DNA from: an uncultured Prolixibacteraceae bacterium
GTDB lineage: Bacteria; Bacteroidota; Bacteroidia; Bacteroidales; Prolixibacteraceae
NCBI GenBank assembly: GCA_937915865.1
Contig: CALGIG010000058.1
Span: 1-41,657, forward strand
Length of the DNA stretch: 41,657 bases
Direction: 5' to 3'
The notes below the pieces were generated by a model. The model was not told where the DNA came from, did no database searches, and saw only the letters and a program-made list of their open reading frames with translations. The position numbers were made by a program, and so were the translations under genes. Below are positions 33,602 through 41,657 of this stretch, in pieces. Within the stretch, counting starts at the first letter, position 1, and every line of letters starts with the position of its first letter.

Positions 33602-36600
33602 TTAAAATTGAAAGTTGACACCAAATGTAAAAGTCCGCGATTTGGGGAACGAAGAGTAGTCGACACCCAACGAAGGAACATTGTTATTTGAAGCATCAGA
33701 ATTAACTTCCGGGTCAAAACCTTTGTATTTGGTTATCAGTAGTAAATTGTTGCCAGTTGCATAAACCCTAAGCTTGCTCAGCCATTTTATCGACTTTGTG
33801 TTGAAGGTGTAGCCAACAGTTAAATTTGCCAAACGGATGAATGAGCCATTTTCGACAAACCTTGACGAGAAAGCATTCGAGTTGGAAGCGTTTTCAGAGG
33901 AAGTGGCAATATCGGCACGTACGTTGCTCGATTTTTCGAGTGTACCTTTTACAAACAATGCATTTGCCGTGTTGTTATAAACTTTATTACCATGAGTTCC
34001 ATACCAGAAAATGCTGGCATCAAACCCTTTGTATTTAACTGATGAGTTTAAGCTAAAGGTCAGGCTTGGAAGTGCTGTCCCTAAAAATTCTTTTACGGTA
34101 TTTCCGCTGGCATCTTTTTTATACTGGCTATAGCCGCTCGAATCGAATCCCTCGAATACCATTCCATAGAACGACCCAATTGGTTGCCCGTTTGCAATTT
34201 CCTGCACATAAGTACCCGATAGGCCCTGACCGGAAGCGGTACCTGTTAAAATAGGTGTATTCAAACCTTTTACTTCGTTTTTGATGTGCGAAATATTGAA
34301 TGTTGCATCCCATCTCAACCCATTTTTATCGATAATTACTCCATTCAATCCAAGTTCAATCCCTTTATTCGAAATTTCCAACCCTGGAACATTTTGCCAT
34401 TGGGTTGAAGTTGGGGCCGGGGCTTTGGCCGAGATTTCGAGCAAAACATCGGTTGTTTTCTTATTGAATACATCGAACGTACCAGATATCCTGTCTTTTA
34501 ATACACCAAAATCGAACCCGATATTCAACTGTTTGGTTGTTTCCCATTTTATATCAGGATTAGGAGTCCTGTTAAAGGTGATACCTGGAATTAAAGCACC
34601 GTTGCTTAGCATATTTGCACTTGAGGAGGTGCCAACCGACATCAACGAAACCTTGTCGGGTATTTCCTGGTTACCAGTTAGCCCCCATCCTAAACGAAGT
34701 TTCAGGTTACTGAATACTTGTTGGTTCTTCATGAAATTTTCTTCCATAAGCCTCCATGCAAAAGCAGCAGAAGGGAAGTTCCCATATTTATTGTTTGCCC
34801 CAAATTTTGATGAACCGTCACGGCGCATAGTAAACGTAAGCATATATCTATCTTTTAACGAATAGTTTACACGTCCGAAGAACGATTGAAGTTCGCGCTC
34901 GTAGGCGGCGGATGATACAACTGCAGCCGAATAATTACCATATCCCAGGTTGTCGGTATATTTTATACCCTGAACGATGAACCCGTTAACAAATATGTTG
35001 TTTGAAGTCCCATTAAAATCCTGATAAGAATGGCCTAAAAGAAAATTGAAAGAATGAATCTTGTTGATTTGAGTTGCATACGTGATGTAGTTTTCAATCA
35101 ATTTATTATTGGCAATAATACCGTTAATATTGGCTTGCCCTTTGTTCGAAAGATAGCTTAACTGCTGATCCTGGTTTACACGGCGTTCAGCATTTGCCCT
35201 ATCCAACCCAATATTCAATTTGTATTTTAGCCCCTTGATTATTTCATATTCAGCCGATATATTGGAGACTATACGAATTGTGTTTACCTTATCATCAACA
35301 AGGTTCATCATTGCAACAGCATTACGCTGGTCAGTCGAATGTTGATAATATGTACCGTTGGAATTGTAAATCGGGAATGTTGGGTTCGATTTTAAAGCGG
35401 TAATAATTAAGTCGCCTTCATATCCCGAACCACTGGCTTCCGATATTGGCATACGACTGTCGGTTTGCTGCGAAGCCATTAAACTGGCTGAGATCAACAA
35501 TTTGTCGCTAAAAGCTTTCTGGTTTAACTTAACACTTCCGTTTAATTTTTTTAAACCTGAGTTACAAACAATACCTTCCTGGTCGAGGTATCCAAGAGAA
35601 AGGTGGTAAGATGTTTTTTCGGTTCCACCACTTAAGCCCAAGGCATGGTTTTTAGTGAGAGCGGTTCTGAATATCTCACTTTGCCAATCGGTGCTGGCTC
35701 CCAGGTCGAGTAATTTAGATCCATCGGTTCTTTTGTAAGCGCGGAATTCATCGGCAGTTAAAACATCCATTTTTTCGCGTATGTTCGAAACTCCAAAGTA
35801 CGAATCAAGTGTAATGGTACTTTCACCTTTCTTTCCTTTTTTAGTAGTTACCAAAACAACTCCGTTTGCTCCGCGAGCCCCGTAAATAGCTGTTGAGGAA
35901 GCATCTTTCAAGATATCTATCGATTCAATATCTTCAGGGTTAATGAAACTTAACGGGTTTTTGCTTCCACCACTACCATAACCAGCTGCACTACCCCCGG
36001 TTGGGGTAAGGTTCGAATTATCGAGAGGGATACCATCAACAACATATAACGGATCCTGTCCTGAACGGATCGAACTTGAACCACGAACCCGCACCGTCAT
36101 TCCACCGCCAGGCTCTCCATTGTTTTGTGTAATGTTTACACCTGCAATACGTCCCTGCATCATTTCAACAGGCGAAGTAGCAAGCGATTTATTCATATCT
36201 TTTTCAGATAAACGGTTAGTTGCACCGGTTAAGTCGCTCTTCCGCTGAACTCCATAGCCAACAGCCACAACTTCATCAATTCCTATCGATTCTTCTTTCA
36301 AAATAACACTAATTGTTGCTTGCCCTTTATAGTCCAACTCAACCGAGGTGTAACCAACAAACGAGAATGAAAGCACCGAATTTTCCTTTACCGAAAGAGA
36401 AAATTTACCATCAGAATCGGTTATTGTTCCATTGGTAGTTCCTTTCTCAACAACAGTTGCTCCGGGGAGTGGATTACCATCCGATGCTTTTACAATACCT
36501 TTAACTTCACGTTTTTGCAGCATATTAACCGGAGATTCCATTCTGTCGGTAATTACAATCTGGCGGTCTTTAATTTGGTATCCGTTACCAGATTCTTTTA

Positions 36601-36904
36601 ATATCTGGTCCAGAATTTTTTCCACCGGAGAATCAGTGACCTTCACTGAGACCTCACGTGACACATCTATAACATTATCTGAATAAACGATAATGAATTC
36701 ACTGTTTCGTTCGATTGTCTGAAAAACATCTTTAATGGTTGCTTTCGACAATTGGAAAGAAAACTTGGTAGATTGCGAATAACTGTTGCCAACAACAGTC
36801 AGAGAACTGATAAGCAAAATGATAAAAGACAGCCTCATAATAAGGAATGATTTTTTAAATCTTCCAAAATCATGGAAGATTCGTTCATGAAACTTTTTTT
36901 TCAT
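33602..36904 (-). CDS. SusC/RagA TonB-dependent outer-membrane transporter with STN domain
   Basis: A 1100-residue transporter. A long N-terminal leader precedes a signal peptide (RLSFIILLISSLTVVGNSYS). Residues about 45-115 form an STN (secretin/TonB N-terminal) domain, which lets the receptor signal to a FecR anti-sigma factor. Then come a carboxypeptidase-D-like regulatory domain (GIVKASDGNPLPGATVVEKG, about 130-205), a TonB box region and plug (VAVGYGVQRKSDLTGA, PVEMMQGRIAGVNIT, DPLYVVDGIPLDNSN), and the 22-stranded barrel to the terminal FGVNFQF. The STN domain and the adjacent fecR/sigma genes indicate autoregulation by substrate. It starts 105 bp after fecR and is followed by susD. Confidence 0.96.
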   Translation of the reverse strand: MKKKFHERIFHDFGRFKKSFLIMRLSFIILLISSLTVVGNSYSQSTKFSFQLSKATIKDVFQTIERNSEFIIVYSDNVIDVSREVSVKVTDSPVEKILDQILKESGNGYQIKDRQIVITDRMESPVNMLQKREVKGIVKASDGNPLPGATVVEKGTTNGTITDSDGKFSLSVKENSVLSFSFVGYTSVELDYKGQATISVILKEESIGIDEVVAVGYGVQRKSDLTGATNRLSEKDMNKSLATSPVEMMQGRIAGVNITQNNGEPGGGMTVRVRGSSSIRSGQDPLYVVDGIPLDNSNLTPTGGSAAGYGSGGSKNPLSFINPEDIESIDILKDASSTAIYGARGANGVVLVTTKKGKKGESTITLDSYFGVSNIREKMDVLTADEFRAYKRTDGSKLLDLGASTDWQSEIFRTALTKNHALGLSGGTEKTSYHLSLGYLDQEGIVCNSGLKKLNGSVKLNQKAFSDKLLISASLMASQQTDSRMPISEASGSGYEGDLIITALKSNPTFPIYNSNGTYYQHSTDQRNAVAMMNLVDDKVNTIRIVSNISAEYEIIKGLKYKLNIGLDRANAERRVNQDQQLSYLSNKGQANINGIIANNKLIENYITYATQINKIHSFNFLLGHSYQDFNGTSNNIFVNGFIVQGIKYTDNLGYGNYSAAVVSSAAYERELQSFFGRVNYSLKDRYMLTFTMRRDGSSKFGANNKYGNFPSAAFAWRLMEENFMKNQQVFSNLKLRLGWGLTGNQEIPDKVSLMSVGTSSSANMLSNGALIPGITFNRTPNPDIKWETTKQLNIGFDFGVLKDRISGTFDVFNKKTTDVLLEISAKAPAPTSTQWQNVPGLEISNKGIELGLNGVIIDKNGLRWDATFNISHIKNEVKGLNTPILTGTASGQGLSGTYVQEIANGQPIGSFYGMVFEGFDSSGYSQYKKDASGNTVKEFLGTALPSLTFSLNSSVKYKGFDASIFWYGTHGNKVYNNTANALFVKGTLEKSSNVRADIATSSENASNSNAFSSRFVENGSFIRLANLTVGYTFNTKSIKWLSKLRVYATGNNLLLITKYKGFDPEVNSDASNNNVPSLGVDYSSFPKSRTFTFGVNFQF

Positions 36905-36952
36905 ACTTTTAGACGTTTAGTTTTAATACTAATCAAATGCACTTTTTATCTT

Positions 36953-36984
36953 GATCCGGAGAATGCGGGAACATTCTTCGGATC
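36953..36984. other. Hairpin between fecR and susC
   Basis: GATCCGGAGAATG and CATTCTTCGGATC form a 13-bp stem with one mismatch around a 6-nt loop. In the minus-strand direction no T-run follows; on the plus strand GTTTTTTAT follows. It may be an attenuator or an mRNA-processing site setting the ratio of fecR to susC expression. Confidence 0.5.
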
Positions 36985-37009
36985 GTTTTTTATATTCTTT
37001 TTCTACTGT

Positions 37010-38203
37010 TTATTTTTTGGTTAACAAATAATCTCCGTTAGTTTTTCTTTGCCAATTAACTGGCAATGTTAGCTTTATAATATTAAGTACGTCTTCTGCC
37101 GTGTTTTTCAAATCCAGTTTTCCTGAAAGTTTGTAAGTTCCGATCTGTTGATTATCGAGCATAATATTTACATTATAAAACCGCTCAATTTGTTTCAGGG
37201 CTTTAATTAAATCTACCTTTTCAAACTCAAGCATTCCTTCTTTCCATGAAACATATTTCGAAACATTCACTACAGAACTTGTTGTTTCACGTAATAACCG
37301 GTCAAATTCAACCATCTGGTTAGGCGCCATTTCAACGGTATGGTCACGTTTAAAAAGTCCATTATCTTCATACTTAAGGGTGATTTTTCCTTCTTCCAAA
37401 ACGGTTTGGATAATTTTATCTTCAGGGTAAGCAGATATATCGAATCGTGTACCCAAAACCTGCACATTCACATCTGCAGCTTTAACAATGAAAGGTCTTT
37501 CAGGATTTTTAGCCACATCGAAAAAAGCTTCGCCTACAAGTGAAACCTCGCGAACTTCTTTTATAAAAGCAGCTGGATAAATAAGTTGGCTACCAGCATT
37601 TAACCACACTTTAGTTCCATCAGAAAGCACAATCATCGATTTTTTGCCATAAGAAACAATTACTTTATTCAGCGCTTCCTTTATTTCCGACTTTTGCCTG
37701 ATCGTGTCATTATTTACAACAAGTTGATCTCCATTTTTACTGTACAAAATCTCCGACATTTCCTTCCGTAAAGAAATCTTGGATCCATCGGCCAATATCA
37801 CCATTGCACCAGCATCGGCAGGGAAAGTTTCGGCAAACTGAAGCGGATGTGCCGAAAACGAACTTTGATAATAATAGTACGAAGCTGCACCCAAGAAGAA
37901 TACAAAAATTAAAACTGCAGCATATTTTAAAAGTTGAAATACTATTTGTTTGCCTGAAGATTTAGATGCTTGCTGAATATTATTCCAAAGATCATACTGT
38001 TCAGAAAGCGTCAGTTTGTTCTCGCGCGACTGTAACAATCTGAAAACAAGCTTAGCTTCATTTATTTGGTCTTTTTTAGATGGATTTAACTTTATATATT
38101 CGTTCCAGAAGATATCATCCTCATGGTCCTGATCGGTCATCCATCGCATAAAATCAGGATCATCCAGAAAGTCGGCTACCGAAAAATCTTTATACTTGTC
38201 CAT
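37010..38203 (-). CDS. FecR family anti-sigma factor
   Basis: I start at the ATG at 38203 (397 residues, MDKYKDFSVADFLDDPDFM); the longer TTG frame adds seven residues without support. The cytoplasmic N-terminal about 85 residues hold the sigma factor. One transmembrane helix follows (QLLKYAAVLIFVFFLGAASY, about 88-108), then the periplasmic FecR domain (VMVILADGSKISLRKEM-like, VWLNAGSQLIYPAAF, GEAFFDVAKNPERPFIVKA, VLGTRFDISAYPED) and the DUF4974 domain that receives the STN signal of SusC. It is 71 bp downstream of the ECF sigma gene and reads into susCD. This is the typical transmembrane cell-surface signalling arrangement. Confidence 0.95.
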   Translation of the reverse strand: MDKYKDFSVADFLDDPDFMRWMTDQDHEDDIFWNEYIKLNPSKKDQINEAKLVFRLLQSRENKLTLSEQYDLWNNIQQASKSSGKQIVFQLLKYAAVLIFVFFLGAASYYYYQSSFSAHPLQFAETFPADAGAMVILADGSKISLRKEMSEILYSKNGDQLVVNNDTIRQKSEIKEALNKVIVSYGKKSMIVLSDGTKVWLNAGSQLIYPAAFIKEVREVSLVGEAFFDVAKNPERPFIVKAADVNVQVLGTRFDISAYPEDKIIQTVLEEGKITLKYEDNGLFKRDHTVEMAPNQMVEFDRLLRETTSSVVNVSKYVSWKEGMLEFEKVDLIKALKQIERFYNVNIMLDNQQIGTYKLSGKLDLKNTAEDVLNIIKLTLPVNWQRKTNGDYLLTKK

Positions 38204-38274
38204 TGTGTTAATTTCTAAAAACAAAAGACAGGTAGAGTGATTTTGTTGATGCTGATTTTTAAGTTTTTTTTGTG

Positions 38275-38898
38275 TTAAAGAACAGGTCTTGTACGCGACA
38301 TTAAAATGGAAAACAAAATCTGGGTAAACTTTTGCTCTTGAATATGAATAACTTCCCGAAGTTTTTCGATAGCACGGTGAATCAATGCCCGCGCCGATTG
38401 ATAATTGAGATTTAGAATTTCAGAAATTTCGTTGTACTCCAGCCCCCTGTCAAAACGTAAATAAATAGCTTCTTTTTGCCTGTCGGTCAACGATTCCAAG
38501 GCTTCGACAAGCGCTTGTTGCTTTACTTCGTTTAATTCATTCAACTGGTCATCATTATTTTGGCCTAGTAATAATTCGAAGGAATATTCCTGATCGTTGA
38601 TTGATACTAGTTTATTACTTGATTTTTGAATCTCTTTCAGAATTTGACGTTTCAAGGATTTAAGCAGGTAAAACTTAACATTATCGGTTTCAGAAAGGTT
38701 TTTCCGAGTCCGCAATAAATTGCAAAACACTTCCTGAATACAATCCTTAACCAGATCAGTATTTTTGGAAAATCTACAACCATAGTCAAACAGAGGATTA
38801 GAATATTGTAGATAAATCAAACTAAGTACCTGGTCGTCGCCATTTAAAAACCTCGACCAAAGTAAACGTTCATCTGATCTTTTATCCAATTTCGGCAT
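38275..38898 (-). CDS. ECF RNA polymerase sigma-70 factor (Bacteroidetes Sus-linked type)
   Basis: 207 residues from the ATG at 38898 (a TTG two codons upstream is less likely). Region 2 lies around 25-90 (LIYLQYSNPLFDYGCRFSKN, DLVKDCIQEVFCNLLRTR). Region 4 lies around 130-185 (ALESLTDRQKEAIYLRFDRG, EYNEISEILNLNYQSARALI), the helix-turn-helix that reads the -35. It should be held by FecR and released when SusC binds its ligand, then transcribe susCD and perhaps itself. A LacI-type palindrome overlaps its predicted -33 element. Confidence 0.95.
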   Translation of the reverse strand: MPKLDKRSDERLLWSRFLNGDDQVLSLIYLQYSNPLFDYGCRFSKNTDLVKDCIQEVFCNLLRTRKNLSETDNVKFYLLKSLKRQILKEIQKSSNKLVSINDQEYSFELLLGQNNDDQLNELNEVKQQALVEALESLTDRQKEAIYLRFDRGLEYNEISEILNLNYQSARALIHRAIEKLREVIHIQEQKFTQILFSILMSRTRPVL

Positions 38899-38968
38899 AG
38901 GCAATCAAGTTTAATGGTGCTCAAATTTAGTGATAAAAAGTATGAAAAAGTACACATTTGACAAATGC

Positions 38969-39002
38969 CAAACATAAAATAAGCTGTCTTTTAAATTGCA
39001 AA
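38969..39002 (-). promoter_or_regulatory. Predicted promoter of the ECF sigma gene
   Basis: On the minus strand the -33 TTTG (39002-38999) and -7 TATGTTTG (38976-38969) are separated by 22 nt, at the upper end of the accepted 17-23 nt range. The start codon at 38898 would follow a leader of about 65 nt. A second TAAATTTG lies closer to the gene (about 38921-38928) without a well-placed -33. Confidence 0.5.
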
Positions 39003-39012
39003 CGTTTGCAAT
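38995..39012. promoter_or_regulatory. Perfect 18-bp palindrome, candidate LacI/GalR-family operator
   Basis: ATTGCAAACGTTTGCAAT is fully symmetric with a central CG, as in operators of LacI/GalR regulators (TGnAAnCGnTTnCA type). It covers the predicted -33 element of the sigma gene, so a bound repressor would occlude the promoter. No LacI-family gene is in the window. Confidence 0.6.
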
Positions 39013-39102
39013 CAAAAAAACCATACATACGTCAATTTGCGTAGTTCACCGAAATGCTTCGGTTGTTTACAGAATAAAAAAGTAGAAAACCTATCAAATT
39101 AG

Positions 39103-39252
39103 TAGGTTTGTAAGTGTAATAACATAACGCGATTTTTTTCATGTAGAAATTCAAAACAGCTTCAAAACAATTCAGACCGCTATGTAAGTTACAGCCGGAA
39201 ACAGAACTGTCAAGGCATTTAAACCACCGATCCCCCTTCGGTGGTTTTTCGT
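39103..39252 (+). ncRNA. Possible small RNA ending in a rho-independent terminator
   Basis: AAACCACCGA at 39221-39230 pairs with TCGGTGGTTT at 39238-39247 and is followed by TTCGTTT, a good plus-strand terminator with no plus-strand gene upstream. TAGGTTTG at 39103-39110 fits the -7 consensus, so an RNA of about 130 nt (about 39117-39250) is possible. A -33 box is not clear. It would be divergent from the sigma gene. Confidence 0.35.
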
Positions 39253-39424
39253 TTATACCGATTTGGCGAAACGATTTCCATCAAATGAGAAAAGTACTAG
39301 CAGACGTCCGAAAATATTTTTTTTACAGTTTAGCTTTAACTGCTTAATCACCAATTGGTACAACCATCTTCTTTCTAACCAAAATCAATCAATGGAATAG
39401 CTATTTATACATTTTGATAGCAAT

Positions 39425-39508
39425 TATATGGAGATTGATGACAATAAATCGGTTTTAACAGCAATCATAGAGCGATTGATGACGATCATAAGCCGATTAA
39501 TGCCCTTC
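39425..39508. repeat. Short 21-bp-period tandem repeat (about four units)
   Basis: Units AAATCGGTTTTAACAGCAAT(C), ATAGAGCGATTGATGACGAT(C) and ATAAGCCGATTAATGCCCTT(C) align at a 21-bp spacing, with an earlier unit at 39425-39445. In the plus frame they read heptads SVLTAII, ERLMTII, SRLMPFC. The period matches the minisatellite at 26.6 kb and the degenerate array at 41.3 kb. A 68-codon plus-strand ORF over it is not convincing as a gene. Confidence 0.65.
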
Positions 39509-39624
39509 TGCACAATTCGTTTAATGGGAATATACAGGTTATCTTTATTAACAACGGCTACGAATAACCCAAGGTCACAAATTTTCAGACGCCCCGGTTT
39601 TAACGCAACAATCTCTGATTTATT

Positions 39625-39807
39625 CGAGGTTTAAGTAATATCGTGTTTTTTATTTTAAGTCATAAATACCCGTTTTTCGGCTATGCTGCTTTAACAAATA
39701 GAAATTAACACCACAGATTACACAAATTAACACTGATTGAGGCCTTTGAATCTGTGTTTATCTGAGTAATCTGGGTATTATCAACTATGATGCATTGTCA
39801 AAACTGA
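39625..39807 (+). repeat. Interspersed ~190-bp palindromic element, copy 2
   Basis: It matches the reverse complement of 18784-18981: TTTAAGTAAT, AAATACCCGTTTT, TGCTGCTTTAAC, ACCACAGATTACACAAATT, GAGGCCTTTGAA, GAGTAATCT and GCATTGTCAAAACTGAAATA then CGACATT. It lacks the TCCCG mini-hairpin of copy 1. The end abuts the next palindromic element at 39858. Confidence 0.75.
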
Positions 39808-39857
39808 AATACGACATTTAATTGGTCATGATATTTAAGTAATAGGAAAAATTTATT

Positions 39858-40010
39858 GTCGTATTTTAAATGTACTCACCCCGACGTAAGCAAGGCGGCC
39901 GTTCCCCCTCTCTACTCTGGTAGAGAGGGGGAAGCACCGCAGACTTCGACGTGAGCTCAGTCGAACGATGCAGTGGGTGAGTCAGTATAAAATACAAACA
40001 TATGTACGAC
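39858..40010. repeat. Inverted-repeat element with CTCACCCC/GGGTGAG core, second copy
   Basis: Outer ends GTCGTATTTTAAATG and (reverse) TATTTGTATGTACGAC are inverted copies with a small insertion. The core at 39875-39981 is CTCACCCCG ... GGGTGAG with the stem CCCCCTCTCTAC/GTAGAGAGGGGG, as in the element at 20930-21017. It additionally contains the palindrome TTCGACGTGAGCTCAGTCGA(A) at 39944-39964. The following ACGACATTATTTCAT matches the end of the 18.9-kb element. Confidence 0.7.
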
Positions 40011-40392
40011 ATTATTTCATTCTCATTACTTATTTTGCCTGAAACAGAAAAAAACACCAAAAAGTTATTAACAATTGCATGGAAAAATGTATTGAAAAAC
40101 TGGTAAAAACGACAAGTTTTTGGGCAAAAAAAAGCATTTGCTCTTAGACGAATTACTCTTTTTTCACTTTTTACATTTTATAGCTGTTGTGTTAATAAAA
40201 ATATCCATGTTGTTTAACATGTATTATGAATATAAATTTCTTCTTCCCGGTTTTGTAAATTTGAATCAACATATCGATGTCGTTCAATTTGTTAATTACG
40301 TAAATGTCTTTAGTTTGGGATTAATAAAAGTTGAAAAAACTCAACTAAAATCATTGATTTATTGAAATTCTTAACAACAAAGGAAAAACATT
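40011..40392. other. AT-rich gene-free stretch upstream of the 40393 gene
   Basis: About 380 bp, very AT-rich. An 81-codon frame at 40120-40365 begins with TTG and has no family resemblance; I treat it as chance. No strict TAnnTTTG box was found near the 40393 gene. Confidence 0.5.
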
Positions 40393-41136
40393 ATGAAACA
40401 AAAATTTAATTTTCCGTCCCTTCCGATGTTGTTAGCTGCTTTAACTGTAGCCGACAATTTTTCATCCGAGAAGGCAACATTTCTTGCTGAGAAACCATTA
40501 TGGGTTGATCCATTTATCGACAATTACAAACAGGAAATCAGACAGGTATTAACAGAGTATTACGGAATTAATACCAGGGAGGAATTACTGAAGCAAACAG
40601 CCTTGGTGCAAAACCTGAGCAAGCAGGTCTTAGACGACCTGCAAATGATTAAAGTACAAATCGAAAGAGGTTTTCGTTCAAGCCCGTTAATGTGCGACGA
40701 AATACTAGCCAAGCTTGGTTACTCAACTTACGGTTTAAAATCGGCTCACAACAGTCACACATCGCTTTTGGGCCTTGAGGTGGCATTTAGCAACAACCTT
40801 ACCAGCGAACTACGTGCTCTGCTGGAGCAAAACGGGGTCAACAGCAACCGTTTATCAAACATTATGATTCTGGGCCGACAGCTTATTGATGCCGGTATTA
40901 TCCGGGAAAGCCTGAAGAGCAGCTCGAAACTTGATACAGGTGCCGCCGTTACTGCACTAAATGATATTTACGACAAAGCCATCGATATATGTGCTATCGG
41001 GCAGCAATTATTTAAACGCGATACCCTGAGAAAAGAGATGTTTGTTTTTGGGAAGCTGGTGAAAAGGCAAGGTGTAGCCGGAAAGAGAAGCGGTGAAACA
41101 ACTACCGAAGCCGACAAGTCGGCCTTGCCAACATAA
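40393..41136 (+). CDS. Helical protein of unknown function
   Basis: A 247-residue soluble protein, not recognised. The ATG follows AACAACAAAGGAAAAACATT, which has a usable AAAGGA ribosome-binding sequence. It is predicted mostly alpha-helical with no signal peptide and no transmembrane helix. Noted stretches are LPMLLAALTVADNFSSEKATFLAEKPLWVDPFIDNYK, an amphipathic region of residues 65-110 containing RSSPLMCDEILAKLGYSTYG, and DICAIGQQLFKRDTLRKEMFVFGKLV before a low-complexity tail (GKRSGETTTEADKSALPT). It is isolated, between repeat elements and a degenerate 21-bp-period array that could be eroded sequence of a similar kind. Confidence 0.7.
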   Translation: MKQKFNFPSLPMLLAALTVADNFSSEKATFLAEKPLWVDPFIDNYKQEIRQVLTEYYGINTREELLKQTALVQNLSKQVLDDLQMIKVQIERGFRSSPLMCDEILAKLGYSTYGLKSAHNSHTSLLGLEVAFSNNLTSELRALLEQNGVNSNRLSNIMILGRQLIDAGIIRESLKSSSKLDTGAAVTALNDIYDKAIDICAIGQQLFKRDTLRKEMFVFGKLVKRQGVAGKRSGETTTEADKSALPT

Positions 41137-41268
41137 ACACCCGAGTTCATGTAAATCTTCAACTAAAGCAGAGATGCCGCCGGAGTTGGATATATGGATA
41201 TTTATCCCTAACACGCTGAAAGACATACAAACCAGCTACGAATGATTTAAGCATATCTGGTTAAGCTG

Positions 41269-41562
41269 ACCTACGCGATAGAAACACTGACCTACCTGTT
41301 GGAAATGTTGACCTCGCAGATGAATACCACTACCAACACGATAGAATGGTTATCCTCCAGGCTGGTTGCTTATCCCCAATAATTGGATTGGACCGCCAAA
41401 CCGATAGAACGGTAACCATACCCAATGGATCTATGAACAATGCCGGCAGATAACCTGACCGCTTTGATCAACGCCTTCACCGCGAATGTTGACAAGGTCA
41501 CAAAGCTGGTCGAAATAGAGAATCGATCCATTCCACAGGTAATCCTGGCCGATTAGTATAGC
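41269..41562 (+). repeat. Degenerate 21-bp-period array (14 units), heptad-like in the plus frame
   Basis: From 41269 the sequence divides without indels into fourteen 21-mers that mostly begin ACC and carry GATAGAA-like centres (e.g. ACCTACGCGATAGAAACACT, ACCAACACGATAGAATGGTT, GCCAAACCGATAGAACGGTA). In the plus frame they read TYAIETL, TYLLEML, TNTIEWL, TALINAF, TANVDKV, TKLVEIE, with four stop codons, so no protein is made. It may be a decayed heptad-coding tract. Confidence 0.6.
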
Positions 41563-41592
41563 ACAGGAACCTGGATATTACGTAAACAAAAC

Positions 41593-41623
41593 GCCCTGCA
41601 TGGTGTACCAGACCACGCAGGGC
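41593..41623. terminator. Strong hairpin near the right edge
   Basis: GCCCTGCATGGT pairs with ACCACGCAGGGC (one mismatch) across GTACCAG. The plus side continues TAAAAAATAATTATT; on the minus strand the stem is followed by GTTTTGTTTACG. It is therefore better as a minus-strand terminator for a gene beyond the right edge. Confidence 0.6.
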
Positions 41624-41657
41624 TAAAAAATAATTATTAACCGGGGCCTTGCCCCAA

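Noticed and set aside
40120..40365. 81-codon hydrophobic ORF upstream of the 40393 gene
   Set aside because: TTG start, extreme AT content and no start signal; most likely chance translation of AT-rich DNA.

Overview
The window looks like a chromosome segment of a Bacteroidota species, probably order Marinilabiliales/Bacteroidales. The signs are a SusC/SusD pair with a FecR anti-sigma factor and ECF sigma factor, Bacteroidetes-type -7 promoter elements (TAnnTTTG) upstream of several genes, few Shine-Dalgarno sequences, moderate AT richness, and Bacteroidetes families such as DUF4783 and the DUF6576-tailed rhomboid. The assignment is from family content only; I could not search a database.

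Layout. (1) 1-3812, minus strand: the start of a very large secreted protein that leaves the window. It is built of 604-residue units encoded by 1812-bp DNA repeats that are almost identical. (2) 4503-4672: tRNA-Leu(UAA) and tRNA-Gly(GCC). (3) 4.9-12.8 kb: mismatch repair mutS (minus), a YghO-like GNAT protein, mutL, and two rhomboid proteins. (4) 12.8-18.7 kb: YihY/BrkB membrane protein with DUF4783, then rlmH followed by a 1226-residue NtrY-like sensor kinase. (5) 19.0-22.1 kb: aldo/keto reductase and metallo-beta-lactamase pair; a six-helix membrane protein with a small phosphoribosyltransferase.

(6) 22.1-26.9 kb is an accessory island. All its genes lie on the minus strand in four modules: DUF4236 protein; an acidic protein plus a stand-alone EF-Tu domain-III-like protein; MntA/HepT toxin-antitoxin; ParD/ParE toxin-antitoxin. 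Long imperfect inverted repeats or intron debris separate the modules. Two of these spacers share the same architecture (CAAC, TATA-containing arm, two CCCGC boxes, arm, CCGTT) and resemble recombination sites of a gene-cassette array, although no integrase is present. The island ends in a 16-unit, 21-bp minisatellite.

(7) 27.3-28.0 kb: AIM24/TIGR00266 protein. (8) 28.1-38.9 kb, minus strand: a carbohydrate-utilisation locus read as ECF sigma, FecR, SusC, SusD, then GH51 arabinofuranosidase and a Tat-exported Gfo/Idh/MocA oxidoreductase. A perfect 18-bp LacI-type palindrome overlaps the predicted -33 element of the sigma gene. I infer an arabinose-containing glycan as substrate, sensed at the outer membrane by SusC and signalled through FecR to the sigma factor. 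(9) 38.9-41.66 kb: repeat-rich DNA with one unrecognised helical protein (40393-41136) and two more 21-bp-period repeat loci.

Interspersed palindromic elements are frequent. They include a ~190-bp element present twice in opposite orientation, a CTCACCCC...GGGGTGAG element present twice, and several 13-20 bp mini-hairpins that sit inside other elements.
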